From Danxiaibacter sp048498555 (GTDB lineage: Bacteria > Bacteroidota > Bacteroidia > Chitinophagales > Chitinophagaceae), in contig JBEHXT010000027.1 of NCBI GenBank assembly GCA_048498555.1, forward strand, positions 3,349-67,348: a stretch of DNA of 64,000 nucleotides, read 5' to 3'. The notes under the pieces are model-generated. The model was not told where the DNA came from, ran no database searches, and worked only from the letters and a program-made list of their open reading frames with translations. Below, in pieces: positions 52,649 to 61,332 of the stretch. Within the stretch, counting starts at the first letter, position 1. Every line of letters starts with the position of its first letter. Both the position numbers and the translations under genes were made by a program.

Positions 52649-53995
52649 TTACATTGGCTTCATTTCAAATGATTCCAGGAACTTGGTTGTGAAGTTTCCA
52701 TTGCGGAAATCTTCATTCTGCATTAACTGCAGATGGAATGGAATCGTTGTTTTTACGCCTTCTATTACATACTCACTCAACGCTCTGTACATAGTATTGA
52801 TTGCCTCTTCGCGCGTACGAGCAATGGTGATCAGTTTACCTATCATTGAATCATAATAAGGAGGAATTACATATCCTGCATAAACGTGGCTGTCAACACG
52901 TACGCCGTGTCCACCAGGTGTATTCAGAATAGTAATCTTTCCAGGAGAAGGACGGAAATCGTTGAATGGGTCTTCCGCATTAATACGGCACTCAATTGCA
53001 TGCATTTGAGGCTCGTAATTCATGCCGGAAATTTTTTCGCCCATGGCAATTTTTATCTGTTCTTTTATCAGATCAAAATTGATCACTTCTTCTGTTACGC
53101 AATGTTCTACCTGGATACGCGTATTCATTTCCATGAAATAGAAATTGCGATGCTTATCTACCAGGAACTCAATGGTACCAACGCTTTCATAATTGATTGC
53201 GCTTGCCGCTTTAATTGCAGCTTCACCCATTTTCTTTCTAAGTTCTGGCGTCATAAAAGGAGAAGGAGATTCTTCAACCAGTTTTTGGTGACGGCGTTGA
53301 ATAGAACAATCTCTTTCACTCAAGTGACAAACAGTTCCATACCTGTCGCCAGCAATCTGGATTTCAATATGGCGAGGTTCTTCAACGAACTTCTCCATAT
53401 AGATGCCGTCATTTTTAAATGACGCACCAGCTTCAGCTTTAGCGGTATTGTAAGCCCTTTCCATTTCGCTCTCTTGCCACACAACACGCATACCTTTACC
53501 ACCGCCGCCGGCAGTTGCTTTTAATATAACAGGGTAACCAACCTGATTTTTTGCCAGGTCTTTTGCCTGCTCAAGGCTCTCAAGCAACCCATCACTTCCC
53601 GGGATAACAGGAACCCCGGCCTTAATCATGGTTTCTTTCGCTGTCATCTTATCTCCCATCTTGTTGATCATTTCGGGTGTTGGCCCGATAAATTTGATAT
53701 TATGATCAGCACAGATCTGTGAGAATTTAGCATTTTCAGCTAAAAAGCCATAGCCCGGGTGAATAGCGTCTGCATTGGTAATTTCCGCTGCAGCCATTAT
53801 ATGAGGTATATTTAGATAAGAATCAGCGCTTTGGGGTTTACCAATACAAACTGCTTCATCGGCAAATTTTACATGCAGGCTATCTTTATCGGCGGTTGAA
53901 TATACTGCAACAGTTTTAATGCCCATCTCCCTGCATGTGCGTATAACACGCAAAGCAATTTCACCACGATTGGCTATAAGTACTTTCTTAAACAT
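52649..53995 (-). CDS. accC: Acetyl-CoA carboxylase biotin carboxylase subunit
   Basis: 448 residues, full length. N-terminal domain (LIANRGEIALRVIRTCREMG), ATP-grasp with glycine-rich loop (KATAGGGGKGMRVVW), ERDCSIQRRHQKLVEESPSP, MNTRIQVEHCVTEEV catalytic region, and the C-terminal domain (RINAEDPFNDFRPSPGKI). It carboxylates the biotin of AccB with bicarbonate and ATP in fatty acid synthesis. It follows accB by 124 bp that carry word repeats. Confidence 0.97.
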   Translation of the reverse strand: MFKKVLIANRGEIALRVIRTCREMGIKTVAVYSTADKDSLHVKFADEAVCIGKPQSADSYLNIPHIMAAAEITNADAIHPGYGFLAENAKFSQICADHNIKFIGPTPEMINKMGDKMTAKETMIKAGVPVIPGSDGLLESLEQAKDLAKNQVGYPVILKATAGGGGKGMRVVWQESEMERAYNTAKAEAGASFKNDGIYMEKFVEEPRHIEIQIAGDRYGTVCHLSERDCSIQRRHQKLVEESPSPFMTPELRKKMGEAAIKAASAINYESVGTIEFLVDKHRNFYFMEMNTRIQVEHCVTEEVINFDLIKEQIKIAMGEKISGMNYEPQMHAIECRINAEDPFNDFRPSPGKITILNTPGGHGVRVDSHVYAGYVIPPYYDSMIGKLITIARTREEAINTMYRALSEYVIEGVKTTIPFHLQLMQNEDFRNGNFTTKFLESFEMKPM

Positions 53996-54119
53996 TTAAT
54001 CAATTTGAAAATTTGAAGATTAAACAGTCTGAAAAATGATGATTAAAAAAAAGCAACCTGATAAAATGAAAATGGTGTCTCCAATTTCAGATTGTCAAGT
54101 TGCCATATTTCAGATTATT
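53996..54119. repeat. Word repeat between accB and accC
   Basis: Words AATCAATTTGAAAATTTGAA, GATTAAACAGTCTGAAAAATG, ATGATTAAAA on the left and CCAATTTCAGATTGTCAAG, ATATTTCAGATTATTT on the right, with weak complement (TCTGAAA with TTTCAGA). It lies within the predicted accB-accC transcript. Confidence 0.45.
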
Positions 54120-54614
54120 TTATGGTTCTACTAAAAACAGTGGTTGATCATATTCAACCGGGCTGGCGTCATCAACCAGAATTTTTACAATTTTACCGCT
54201 TACTTCACTTTCAATTTCGTTGAAAAGTTTCATTGCCTCAATAATGCAAACAACTTTGCCTGGAGCAACATCATCTCCTACTTCAACAAAGCTGGGTTTG
54301 TCGGGAGCTGATTTACGGTAGAAAGTTCCAATCATCGGGCTTTTAATCGTTATAAGATTATCAGCTTTAGGTTCCGCAGCAGCTGCAGCAGCTCTGGGCT
54401 GTTCCTGAACCGGACCAAATGACTGTACAGGAGCCTGCTGTAAAGCGGGAGCCTGCAGGTAAGTAGGCTGTGCCATAGGCGCTGCCACAAGGGTTTGAGC
54501 CGGTTCTTCTTTTTGCTTGATAGTAATCTTAAAGTCTTTTTCCTCTATACTAACTTCTCCGATGTTGCTCTTGTTGATAAGCTTTATCAACTCCTGAATT
54601 TGTTTATAGTCCAT
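54120..54614 (-). CDS. accB: Acetyl-CoA carboxylase biotin carboxyl carrier protein
   Basis: 164 residues: an N-terminal domain (MDYKQIQELIKLINKSNIGE), an Ala/Pro/Gln-rich flexible linker (residues ~35-85) and the biotinyl domain with EAMKLFNEIESEVSGKI, biotinylated Lys at about residue 129. It carries carboxybiotin between AccC and the carboxyltransferase. Gene order efp-accB-accC is common in bacteria. A hairpin terminator after efp suggests only partial co-transcription with efp. Confidence 0.96.
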   Translation of the reverse strand: MDYKQIQELIKLINKSNIGEVSIEEKDFKITIKQKEEPAQTLVAAPMAQPTYLQAPALQQAPVQSFGPVQEQPRAAAAAAEPKADNLITIKSPMIGTFYRKSAPDKPSFVEVGDDVAPGKVVCIIEAMKLFNEIESEVSGKIVKILVDDASPVEYDQPLFLVEP

Positions 54615-54735
54615 ACGACAGATTTTGGAGTTTGGATTAATTTATTGGCTTTTTTACCCAAAATGAGTGGCAAAATAGGCAAAAAAGCTAAAAATCTTAT
54701 GTTTTTTGCTGTTTTTTACTTTTGTATACGCTGAC

Positions 54736-54762
54736 TAAAAAAGGATGGTTTGCGCCATCCTT
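54736..54762 (-). terminator. Hairpin terminator after efp
   Basis: AAGGATGG (54741-54748) and CCATCCTT (54755-54762) form a perfect 8-bp stem with a 6-nt loop, and the minus strand continues with T (plus CTAAAAAA). It lies 25 bp after the efp stop. Confidence 0.8.
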
Positions 54763-54786
54763 CACAATTTTTACTATAAAAGTATA

Positions 54787-55353
54787 CTATTCCTTAACTC
54801 TTTCAACGTATTCACCTGTTTTGGTGTTAACGCGAATCAGTTCTCCATCATTTACAAACAATGGCACATGAACAGTTGCTCCTGTTTCTACAGTAGCTGG
54901 TTTTAAAGCCCTTGTAGCAGTATCACCTTTCAATCCTGGCTCGCAATAAGTAACCTGGACAACTATTTTTTCGGGTAACTCAGCGCCAATAGGTTGTTCA
55001 GTTTCTGTATTAATAAATACAAATACTTCGCTTCCGTCTTTTAAAAACTGAGGAGCGTCAATCATTTCTTCCTCCAGGGCAATTTGCTCAAAGGTTTCAT
55101 TATTCATCAGGTTATAGCCTGATTCATCCTTATATAAGTACTGAAATGTTTTCTTTTCTACTCGAACCGGGTAAATGTTCTCACCACTGTTCCAGGTTTT
55201 TTCAATAGAGCGTTTGTTGTCAACCCCTTTTAATTTGGCCCAAACTTTAGCTGCGGCCCGCGCGGTTTTATTTTCGCCAAATTCAACAACGGTATACAAA
55301 CTACCATCCAGCTTCAAGATCATACCACGGCTAATATCAGAAGTTGTTGCCAT
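54787..55353 (-). CDS. efp: Translation elongation factor P
   Basis: 188 residues with three beta-barrel domains: KOW-like N-terminal (ISRGMILKLDGSLYTVVEFG), central OB (RVEKKTFQYLYKDESGYNLM) and C-terminal OB (VETGATVHVPLFVNDGELIR). EF-P rescues ribosomes stalled at polyproline. The loop that normally reads KPGKGxA, with the modified Lys 34 of E. coli, here reads NKTARAAA, placing Arg 32 at the modified position when aligned back from the KLK motif. Arg at this position is rhamnosylated by EarP in some bacteria, but the surrounding residues differ and no modifying enzyme is seen here. accB and accC follow. Confidence 0.96.
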   Translation of the reverse strand: MATTSDISRGMILKLDGSLYTVVEFGENKTARAAAKVWAKLKGVDNKRSIEKTWNSGENIYPVRVEKKTFQYLYKDESGYNLMNNETFEQIALEEEMIDAPQFLKDGSEVFVFINTETEQPIGAELPEKIVVQVTYCEPGLKGDTATRALKPATVETGATVHVPLFVNDGELIRVNTKTGEYVERVKE

Positions 55354-55382
55354 ATAATCGTTTTAAAGTTTTAATTAGGGCG

Positions 55383-55390
55383 CAAAAGTA
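55383..55390 (-). promoter_or_regulatory. -7 element of the efp promoter
   Basis: TACTTTTG on the minus strand is an exact TAnnTTTG match, 30 bp before the start codon, followed by CGCCCTAA as in the fusA promoter. Confidence 0.55.
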
Positions 55391-55655
55391 GCAATTGAAC
55401 GCTAATTATTTTAACTTCATTTTTAATTTTTGCAACTTCTTTGAAATAACGCCAGAACATAGCAAAAAAGCTTCATTTTAAGGCATTTTTAAATTGAAAT
55501 TCTTAAAAAAAATATTGGAAAATCCCAAATTTTTTTTACAATTTTGTATCATCCAAGATGCAGTTCTTCCATTTTTCCTTAACGTTTAGCGTAAATGTTT
55601 TTGGTTTCTTGGTCTACTGAATTTTTGGTTTTATTTATTTATTTAATTTTTTACC

Positions 55656-56057
55656 ATGAACATTTACGTTGGAAACCTTAACTGGAACATGACCAGTGAT
55701 GATTTGTACAATTTATTCTCACCTTACGGAGAAGTTGTTTCCGCAAAAATTATTACCGACAAATTCAACAACAACCGCAGCAAAGGCTTCGGCTTCGTTG
55801 AAATGGGTGATGAGAACGCAGCAAGACAAGCTATCAGCGAACTACACGAAAGTGAGATCACTGGCCGTAAGATTGTTGTAAACGAATCTGCACCTAAGCA
55901 AGACAATGGCGGCGGTGGCGGATTTAAAAAGAAAAGCTTTGGTGGCGGCGGTGGTGGATTCAACCGTGGCGGCGGCGGTGGATTCAACCGTGGCGGCGGC
56001 GGTGGTGGATACAACCGCAACCGTGGCGAAGGCGGCGGTGGATACAACCGTTATTAA
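55656..56057 (+). CDS. Glycine-rich RNA-binding protein (RRM)
   Basis: 133 residues. One RRM at residues 1-80 with RNP2 (IYVGNLNW) and RNP1 (KGFGFVEM), followed by a Gly/Arg/Asn-rich tail with repeats of GGGGFNRG and GGGGYNR. Such proteins are common in Bacteroidota, resemble eukaryotic cold-shock GRPs and act on RNA folding. The tail is likely disordered. The gene diverges from efp. The 300-bp gap upstream (55354-55655) is AT-rich and holds no other gene; a long 5' leader, often found in cold-responsive genes, is possible. Confidence 0.93.
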   Translation: MNIYVGNLNWNMTSDDLYNLFSPYGEVVSAKIITDKFNNNRSKGFGFVEMGDENAARQAISELHESEITGRKIVVNESAPKQDNGGGGGFKKKSFGGGGGGFNRGGGGGFNRGGGGGGYNRNRGEGGGGYNRY

Positions 56058-56095
56058 TCATCACTTTTTAGTATAAAAGGTCTCAAATCATCATT

Positions 56096-56122
56096 AAGTC
56101 CGGCTTATGCCGGACTTTTTCT
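56096..56122 (+). terminator. Terminator of the RRM gene
   Basis: AGTCCGGC - TTAT - GCCGGACT, a perfect 8-bp stem followed by TTTTT, 39 bp after the stop codon. Confidence 0.9.
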
Positions 56123-56316
56123 TTATAAACTGTTTCCATACTAAAAATGGTTTATCAAAGAAATGTTGTTGTGTCAAAAGCATATTATACAATACATCCA
56201 TACTTATTCCGCGCTGCACTTATTGAATTGGCCCATCAATGTTTTACCGGCTTTAATTTCTTTTTCTGAAAACTTCCAGGCATTTATCAGAGTGGAATTT
56301 TATAAATGATAACCAT

Positions 56317-56324
56317 TATCTTTG
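56317..56324 (+). promoter_or_regulatory. Possible -7 element of the GT81-HAD/Usp operon
   Basis: TATCTTTG matches TAnnTTTG; no clear -33 TTTG at 19-21 nt. The 316-bp stretch 56123-56438 has no gene. A Shine-Dalgarno-like GGGAGG at 56426-56431, unusual in this phylum, supports the start at 56439. Confidence 0.4.
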
Positions 56325-56438
56325 AATCCCTTCATAACGTTACCTGGCCATTTGCGTACATACGCGCACCAACAGCATTTACAGAGCATTTTGTTCTTAA
56401 CCGAATAACTAAACAAAATAAAATTGGGAGGAAATTTT

Positions 56439-57818
56439 ATGGTGAGTGTTATTATCCCCGCATTAAATGAAGAAAAAACGATTAAAAGCATTGTGCTGTT
56501 TTGCCTGAAAAACCCTCTTGTAACAGAAGTAATTGTGGTAGATGATAAATCAGAAGACAATACGGTTGCAGAAGCTACTTCGGCCGGTGCCACTGTAATC
56601 ATTAGCGAAACCAGAGGCAAGGGTATTTCCATGAGAGACGGTATTAATAAAGCCACAAATGAAATACTGGTATTTCTTGATGGGGATATAAATCCCTATC
56701 CTGATGAAACAATTGCGCTTTTAACTGAGCCCCTGTTATTAAATGAAGTTGATTTTGTAAAGGGCACGTTTGCACGAAATGCCGGGCGCGTAACTGAACT
56801 TGTTGCTAAGCCCTTATTGACAATATTTTATCCTGGCCTTGCTGATTTTTCGCAACCTCTGAGCGGAATGATTGCCGGTAAAAAGAATTTTTTCGACAGA
56901 ATCAAGTTTTATAACGACTACGGCGTTGACGTTGGCATTTTAATAGATATGTACTTGATGAAGGCCCGGATCAAGGAAGTGAATATTGGCTATATAGAAA
57001 ATAAGAGTAAACCCTGGGAGGCGCTCGGAAAAATGAGCAAAGAAGTTGCAAAAGCAATTATTGCAAAGACTCAGCAGCAAAATCCAACAGAGGTAGATGA
57101 GGAATATGTTAAGTCCCTGGAAGAAATTAACAGGCAAATGCACGATGTTTTGCAGGAAAAATTAGCCAGCTTCAAAAAAATGGCTATATTCGACATGGAC
57201 GATACTATTTTAAAAGGCAGATTTATTGATGCCTGTGCAAAAAAATTCGGCTTTACTGCTAAACTTGAAGATCTAAGGGAAAGAGATACAGATCCCATTA
57301 TCCTTACAAAACATATCGGGCTTTTATTAAAGGGAAGAACGATTGACGAATTGCTTGACATAGTCCACAACATAGAAATAGTAGAAGATGTTAAACCCGT
57401 TATCAGTGCTCTAAAGGAAAGAGGTTATACTGTTGGCATAATCAGCAACAGCTATACATTGATAACAAATTACCTTATGAAAAATATCGGTGCTGATTTT
57501 TCTTATGCGAATCAGTTGGAATTATTCGAAGGAAAGGCAACCGGTGAAGTAAATATGCCATCTTATTTCTTCGCCTCGCCCGATAGCAATTGCGGACATG
57601 CATATTGTAAAACCAACGCGATGCAATATGCTTGCGAAAAGTACAATGTGAAATTTAAGAACTGCATTGCCATTGGAGATAGTAAGGATGACAGATGCAT
57701 TGTAGGGCACGCAGGTAAAGGATTTGCATTTTGTTCAAAGGATGATATTTTGAAAAAAATGGCAACCAAAGAAATTAACGAATACAAATTTCAATCAATA
57801 CTAAATGAGATAGAATAA
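56439..57818 (+). CDS. Glycosyltransferase (GT81/GpgS-like) fused to HAD phosphatase
   Basis: 459 residues from ATG 56439, preceded by GGGAGG. Residues ~1-225 form a GT-A domain: VSVIIPALNEEKTIKSIV, VVDDKSEDNT, FLDGDINPYPDE with the DxD-type metal site, then GRVTELVAKPLL, FSQPLSGMIAGKK and YNDYGVDVGILID, which closely resemble glucosyl-3-phosphoglycerate synthase. Residues ~250-455 are a SerB-type HAD phosphatase: IFDMDDTILKG (DxDxT), GIISNSYT and CIAIGDSKDDRCIVG. The order predicts transfer of a sugar to 3-phosphoglycerate and removal of the phosphate by the same chain, giving glucosylglycerate or a related compatible solute. The universal stress gene follows by 31 bp. Fusion is evident; the exact sugar and acceptor are inferred. 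Confidence 0.82.
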   Translation: MVSVIIPALNEEKTIKSIVLFCLKNPLVTEVIVVDDKSEDNTVAEATSAGATVIISETRGKGISMRDGINKATNEILVFLDGDINPYPDETIALLTEPLLLNEVDFVKGTFARNAGRVTELVAKPLLTIFYPGLADFSQPLSGMIAGKKNFFDRIKFYNDYGVDVGILIDMYLMKARIKEVNIGYIENKSKPWEALGKMSKEVAKAIIAKTQQQNPTEVDEEYVKSLEEINRQMHDVLQEKLASFKKMAIFDMDDTILKGRFIDACAKKFGFTAKLEDLRERDTDPIILTKHIGLLLKGRTIDELLDIVHNIEIVEDVKPVISALKERGYTVGIISNSYTLITNYLMKNIGADFSYANQLELFEGKATGEVNMPSYFFASPDSNCGHAYCKTNAMQYACEKYNVKFKNCIAIGDSKDDRCIVGHAGKGFAFCSKDDILKKMATKEINEYKFQSILNEIE

Positions 57819-57849
57819 CCATATTGTTTAACCCCAAAAAATATTGCCC

Positions 57850-58704
57850 ATGCCAAACACTTTATACAACATTTTAGTTCCGATCGATTTCACCGCCCGT
57901 AGCAAATGGGCTATAGCCAAGGCAATAGAACTTGCAAATACATTTACGTGTAACATACATCTTGTTCATGTAGTATCGTCGTTTGCAATACCTGTTATTG
58001 GCAGTGATACCGGGTATGTATGGAGTTACGATGCAACAACCGACATGGAATACGCTGGCAAAAAGCTGGCGCTATTAAAAGCTCAATATGAAAATCATTT
58101 ATGCAGCGGTGGAAAGATAGAGATTAGCGTACTGCATGGCCACCCGCAGGCTGAGCTTAAGGATTATATTGACAAATACAAGATGGACCTTGTTATTAAA
58201 GGCTTATCCCGTTTCAACTTGTTGCATAGAATATGGTCAACGGTTTCTATTAGTTCGCTTGCGCGCAAAACAAGCGTACCCGTGTTGGCAGTACGTTCAA
58301 GTGGATTGATCAGCCATTTCAAAAAGATTGTATTGCCATTGCATGACCATGTGCCCATGCGCAGGATAAGATTTGCGGCAATGCTGGGCCGTTATTTTAA
58401 ATCAACCATTTACGTGTTGTCATTAAAAACAGAGGGTGGTACAGATATTCCGATTTTGAATGATACGCTGGAAATAATTCAAAGCCTCACAACAATTCCT
58501 GTACAATCTTTTATACTTGAGGGAAAGAACCTGGCAAAAGCCACGCTGGACTTCTCGAAGAAAATCAATGCAGACCTTATTATGATAACCTCAATGAAAG
58601 AGTTTTATCTTCCGGGCCTTTGGAATAAAGTCACACAAAAACTATTGTCATACAAATCAAATATACCAGTATTAACAGTTGACCATAACGGCAATGAGCT
58701 TTAA
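57850..58704 (+). CDS. Universal stress protein with two UspA domains
   Basis: 284 residues from ATG 57850 (an in-frame TTG lies 6 bp before). Domain 1 starts NILVPIDFTARSKWAIAKAI and contains VIKGLSRFNLLHRIWSTVS, domain 2 starts KKIVLPLHDHVPMRRIRFAA. The G-2x-G-9x-G(S/T) ATP motif is not clearly kept. Usp proteins help cells survive starvation and osmotic or oxidative stress. The gene follows the GT81-HAD gene by 31 bp and ends at a strong terminator, so the two form an operon. This supports a stress role for the sugar-glycerate enzyme. Confidence 0.9.
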   Translation: MPNTLYNILVPIDFTARSKWAIAKAIELANTFTCNIHLVHVVSSFAIPVIGSDTGYVWSYDATTDMEYAGKKLALLKAQYENHLCSGGKIEISVLHGHPQAELKDYIDKYKMDLVIKGLSRFNLLHRIWSTVSISSLARKTSVPVLAVRSSGLISHFKKIVLPLHDHVPMRRIRFAAMLGRYFKSTIYVLSLKTEGGTDIPILNDTLEIIQSLTTIPVQSFILEGKNLAKATLDFSKKINADLIMITSMKEFYLPGLWNKVTQKLLSYKSNIPVLTVDHNGNEL

Positions 58705-58729
58705 CTTATTCCTATGTTTAACTACAAAG

Positions 58730-58754
58730 AAGCAGGCTTTTGCCTGCTTTTTTA
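58730..58754 (+). terminator. Terminator of the GT81-HAD/Usp operon
   Basis: AAGCAGGC - TTTT - GCCTGCTT, a perfect 8-bp stem with T-run on the plus strand and A-run before it; it lies between convergent genes. Confidence 0.9.
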
Positions 58755-58781
58755 TTGCTTATATTCTTTTGGACTATGATC

Positions 58782-59798
58782 TCAAAATGATTCGCGAACG
58801 ATAATCTTTCCTGATTTTAAAATGGTTTTTCCTGGTAACGGTTTTCCATCCTCTATTGATTTAATAAGAAGATCAACAGCCTGCGTTCCTATATCCTGTA
58901 TCGGCTGCGATACAACACTGATGGCGGGTGTATTCAGTGCAAATACCAGATTGTCGTCAAAGCTTATAACAGCTATATCCTTACCTATTTTATATTTAAG
59001 TTTTCGAAGCGCTTTCAAGCCTACAATTCCTAATGAATTATTTAAAAAGAATACAGCATCGGCATCAGGACATGTTTCAAAAAAACCAACAAGCCTGTCA
59101 ACATTCTCTTCCTCATCATCGCCAATATAATGCAGCCTCGTAACCAACTTCTGGTCGTATTTGATCTTCATCGCCTTTAAGGCATCTTTATAACCATTTT
59201 CCCGTTGCTGCATCTGAACCATGTGCAGATCATTCGAAACTAGTGCAATCGTTTTGTAACCTTTCTTCAATAGCAAACTGGTTGCATCATAAGCTCCCTT
59301 ATAACTATCAACCATAATACAGGTTGCATTTATGTCAGGAAAATATCTGTCCAGCAAAACAACCTTCTTATTTATTTGTAGCAGCCTTTTTATTTCAGTC
59401 TGCAGTTTTTCAGTAGGAGTAATAATGAAGCCATCTACATGAGCATCCTCTAATAACTGCAATATTTCTTTGGCCCGCACGGGATCGTTTTCAGTACTAC
59501 AATAAAATACTTTATACCCGAGCTTCTTAGCCTCCAATTCAATAACCTTGGCAATGCTGGCAAAGAAATTATTGGATATATCATCTATCATCAACCCAAT
59601 GGTTTTCGTTTTGCCTGTACGAAGGCTTTTTGCAAGAAAGTTCGGTTTGTAACCAGCTTCTGCAGCTATCTTTTTAACGATCTGAACCTTTTCATCGCTA
59701 ATACGCATTTCCTTGGCTTTATTGTTTAAAACAAAGGACACCGTAGAAACCGAAACGCCAGCTTTCGATGCTATATCTTTTATTGAAATCTTTTTCAT
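58782..59798 (-). CDS. LacI family transcriptional regulator
   Basis: 338 residues. LacI HTH and hinge (ISIKDIASKAGVSVSTVSFV, GYKPNFLAKSLRTGKTKTIG) followed by a periplasmic-binding-protein-like sensor domain (DGFIITPTEKLQ, DAVFFLNNSLGIVGLKAL). The protein would respond to a sugar or sugar-derived ligand. It diverges from a Gfo/Idh/MocA oxidoreductase gene 112 bp away, its likely target. CAAACGTTTG palindromes upstream of glmS, the GH123-like gene and the efflux operon resemble LacI-family operators, but none lies in its own intergenic region. Confidence 0.94.
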   Translation of the reverse strand: MKKISIKDIASKAGVSVSTVSFVLNNKAKEMRISDEKVQIVKKIAAEAGYKPNFLAKSLRTGKTKTIGLMIDDISNNFFASIAKVIELEAKKLGYKVFYCSTENDPVRAKEILQLLEDAHVDGFIITPTEKLQTEIKRLLQINKKVVLLDRYFPDINATCIMVDSYKGAYDATSLLLKKGYKTIALVSNDLHMVQMQQRENGYKDALKAMKIKYDQKLVTRLHYIGDDEEENVDRLVGFFETCPDADAVFFLNNSLGIVGLKALRKLKYKIGKDIAVISFDDNLVFALNTPAISVVSQPIQDIGTQAVDLLIKSIEDGKPLPGKTILKSGKIIVRESF

Positions 59799-59910
59799 GG
59801 CAACCGATAAAAGTTTGTAACTCCTCGAATAAATTTAATCAGACCAAATTGCCTCATACCTTCTTCCAAAAATAATTATACATTTAGTAACATTTAATTA
59901 TTTATGCCAT

Positions 59911-61224
59911 ATGCAACGAAGAACATTCATAAAAAACACTTCCCTCGCTACTGCAGGCCTCACTATTCTTAACTTTCCGGTATTTGGCAAAAATGCTCCC
60001 AGCAATAAAGTTATTGTTGCTGTAATGGGCGTAAACAGCCGCGGAGCCTATCTTGCTAAATGTTATTCCGAATTAGAAAATGTAGAAGTTGGCTATATAT
60101 GTGATGTTGAAGAAAAAGCAATTGCCAACGGCCTTGACGCCTTGAAAAAAGCACCACGCAAGCCGGGCATTGTAAAAGATATAAGAAAACTTGTTGCTCA
60201 AAAAGATTTTGATGCATTGATCGTTGCCACGCCTGACCATTGGCATGCACCTGCTGCAATTCTCGGTGTGTCGAACGACAAGCACGTATATGTTGAAAAG
60301 CCTTGCGGACAAAATCCTTATGAAGGCGAGTTGCTTGGACAAGCCATGAAGAAATATAATAAACTTATACAAATGGGCAACCAACGCCGCTCTATGCCGA
60401 CGTTAATACAAGCGGCAAAAGAAGTGCGTGAAGGTATAATTGGCAACGCTTATTTCGCAAAAGCATGGTATGCTAATAATCGTAAAAGCATTGGTATTGG
60501 CAAGAAAGTTCCTGTTCCCTCAACGCTTGATTTTGAACTATGGCAAGGGCCTGCTCCCCGTAGGGATTACCAGGATAATCTGCTGCACTATAACTGGCAC
60601 TGGTTTTGGCATTGGGGCACCGGAGAAGCATGCAACAATGGTACACATGAAATAGATTGCTGCAGATGGTTTTTAGGAGTTGATTACCCAACACAGGTTA
60701 CATCATCAGGTGGCAGGTATGCATTTAAGGATGATTGGCAAACACCGGATACGCAGGTTGCAAGTTTTGAATTTGGTGACTCCAAATCAATTTCATGGGA
60801 AAGCAGAAGCTGCAATATTTTTCCTGTAGAAGGGGCAGGAAGAGGTTTCATTATTTATGGTGATAAAGGCACGCTTGTAAATTATGGCGGCGGTGATTAC
60901 AAAGTGTTTGATGCAGGCAATAAACTTGTAAAAGAAGTAAAGAGCGATGAAAAAGCTGATCCAACCAATCCGGTTAGTGCAACAGGCAACTTAGATTTGT
61001 ATCACTTCAATAATTTTATTCAAAGCGTAAAAGGAGAAGCTAAGCTAAACTCGCCTGCAACTGAAGGCCATAAGAGTGTATTGCTTTGTCACCTGGCCAA
61101 TATTGCTCAACGCACCAGTTCAACGCTTCATTGCGATCCGTCAAATGGCCATATCACTAACAACAAAGATGCAATGAATCTGTGGAGAAGGGAATATGAA
61201 AAAGGATGGGAACCTAAGGTTTAA
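59911..61224 (+). CDS. Gfo/Idh/MocA family oxidoreductase, Tat-exported
   Basis: 437 residues. Twin-arginine signal (MQRRTFIKNTSLATAGLTIL), NAD(P)-binding Rossmann domain (VIVAVMGVNSRGAYLAKCYS), the EKP motif of the family (HVYVEKPCGQNPYEG), and a C-terminal alpha/beta domain with NWHWFWHWGTGEACNNGTHE. Many Bacteroidota members are exported with bound cofactor and act on sugars or sugar acids; the glycoside hydrolase family 109 is a subgroup. Divergent from the LacI gene, convergent with a second such gene. Substrate unknown. Confidence 0.93.
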   Translation: MQRRTFIKNTSLATAGLTILNFPVFGKNAPSNKVIVAVMGVNSRGAYLAKCYSELENVEVGYICDVEEKAIANGLDALKKAPRKPGIVKDIRKLVAQKDFDALIVATPDHWHAPAAILGVSNDKHVYVEKPCGQNPYEGELLGQAMKKYNKLIQMGNQRRSMPTLIQAAKEVREGIIGNAYFAKAWYANNRKSIGIGKKVPVPSTLDFELWQGPAPRRDYQDNLLHYNWHWFWHWGTGEACNNGTHEIDCCRWFLGVDYPTQVTSSGGRYAFKDDWQTPDTQVASFEFGDSKSISWESRSCNIFPVEGAGRGFIIYGDKGTLVNYGGGDYKVFDAGNKLVKEVKSDEKADPTNPVSATGNLDLYHFNNFIQSVKGEAKLNSPATEGHKSVLLCHLANIAQRTSSTLHCDPSNGHITNNKDAMNLWRREYEKGWEPKV

Positions 61225-61265
61225 TGCAATGATAAATTTCACTATCAGCTTATAGTATATTGAAT

Positions 61266-61307
61266 AAAAGAAGAGGCAAAATTTTGTAAGATCTTGCCTC
61301 TTCTTTT
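61266..61307. terminator. Bidirectional terminator between two Gfo/Idh/MocA genes
   Basis: AAAAGAAGAGGCAA (61266-61279) and TTGCCTCTTCTTTT (61294-61307) form a perfect 14-bp stem with a 14-nt loop; A- and T-runs on both sides serve both convergent genes. Confidence 0.88.
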
Positions 61308-61332
61308 ATAGTCATTTTATTTCAAATATTGC

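Noticed and set aside
55724..56047. Proline-rich open frame on the minus strand
   Set aside because: It is the complement of the glycine-rich tail of the RRM protein, a composition shadow.
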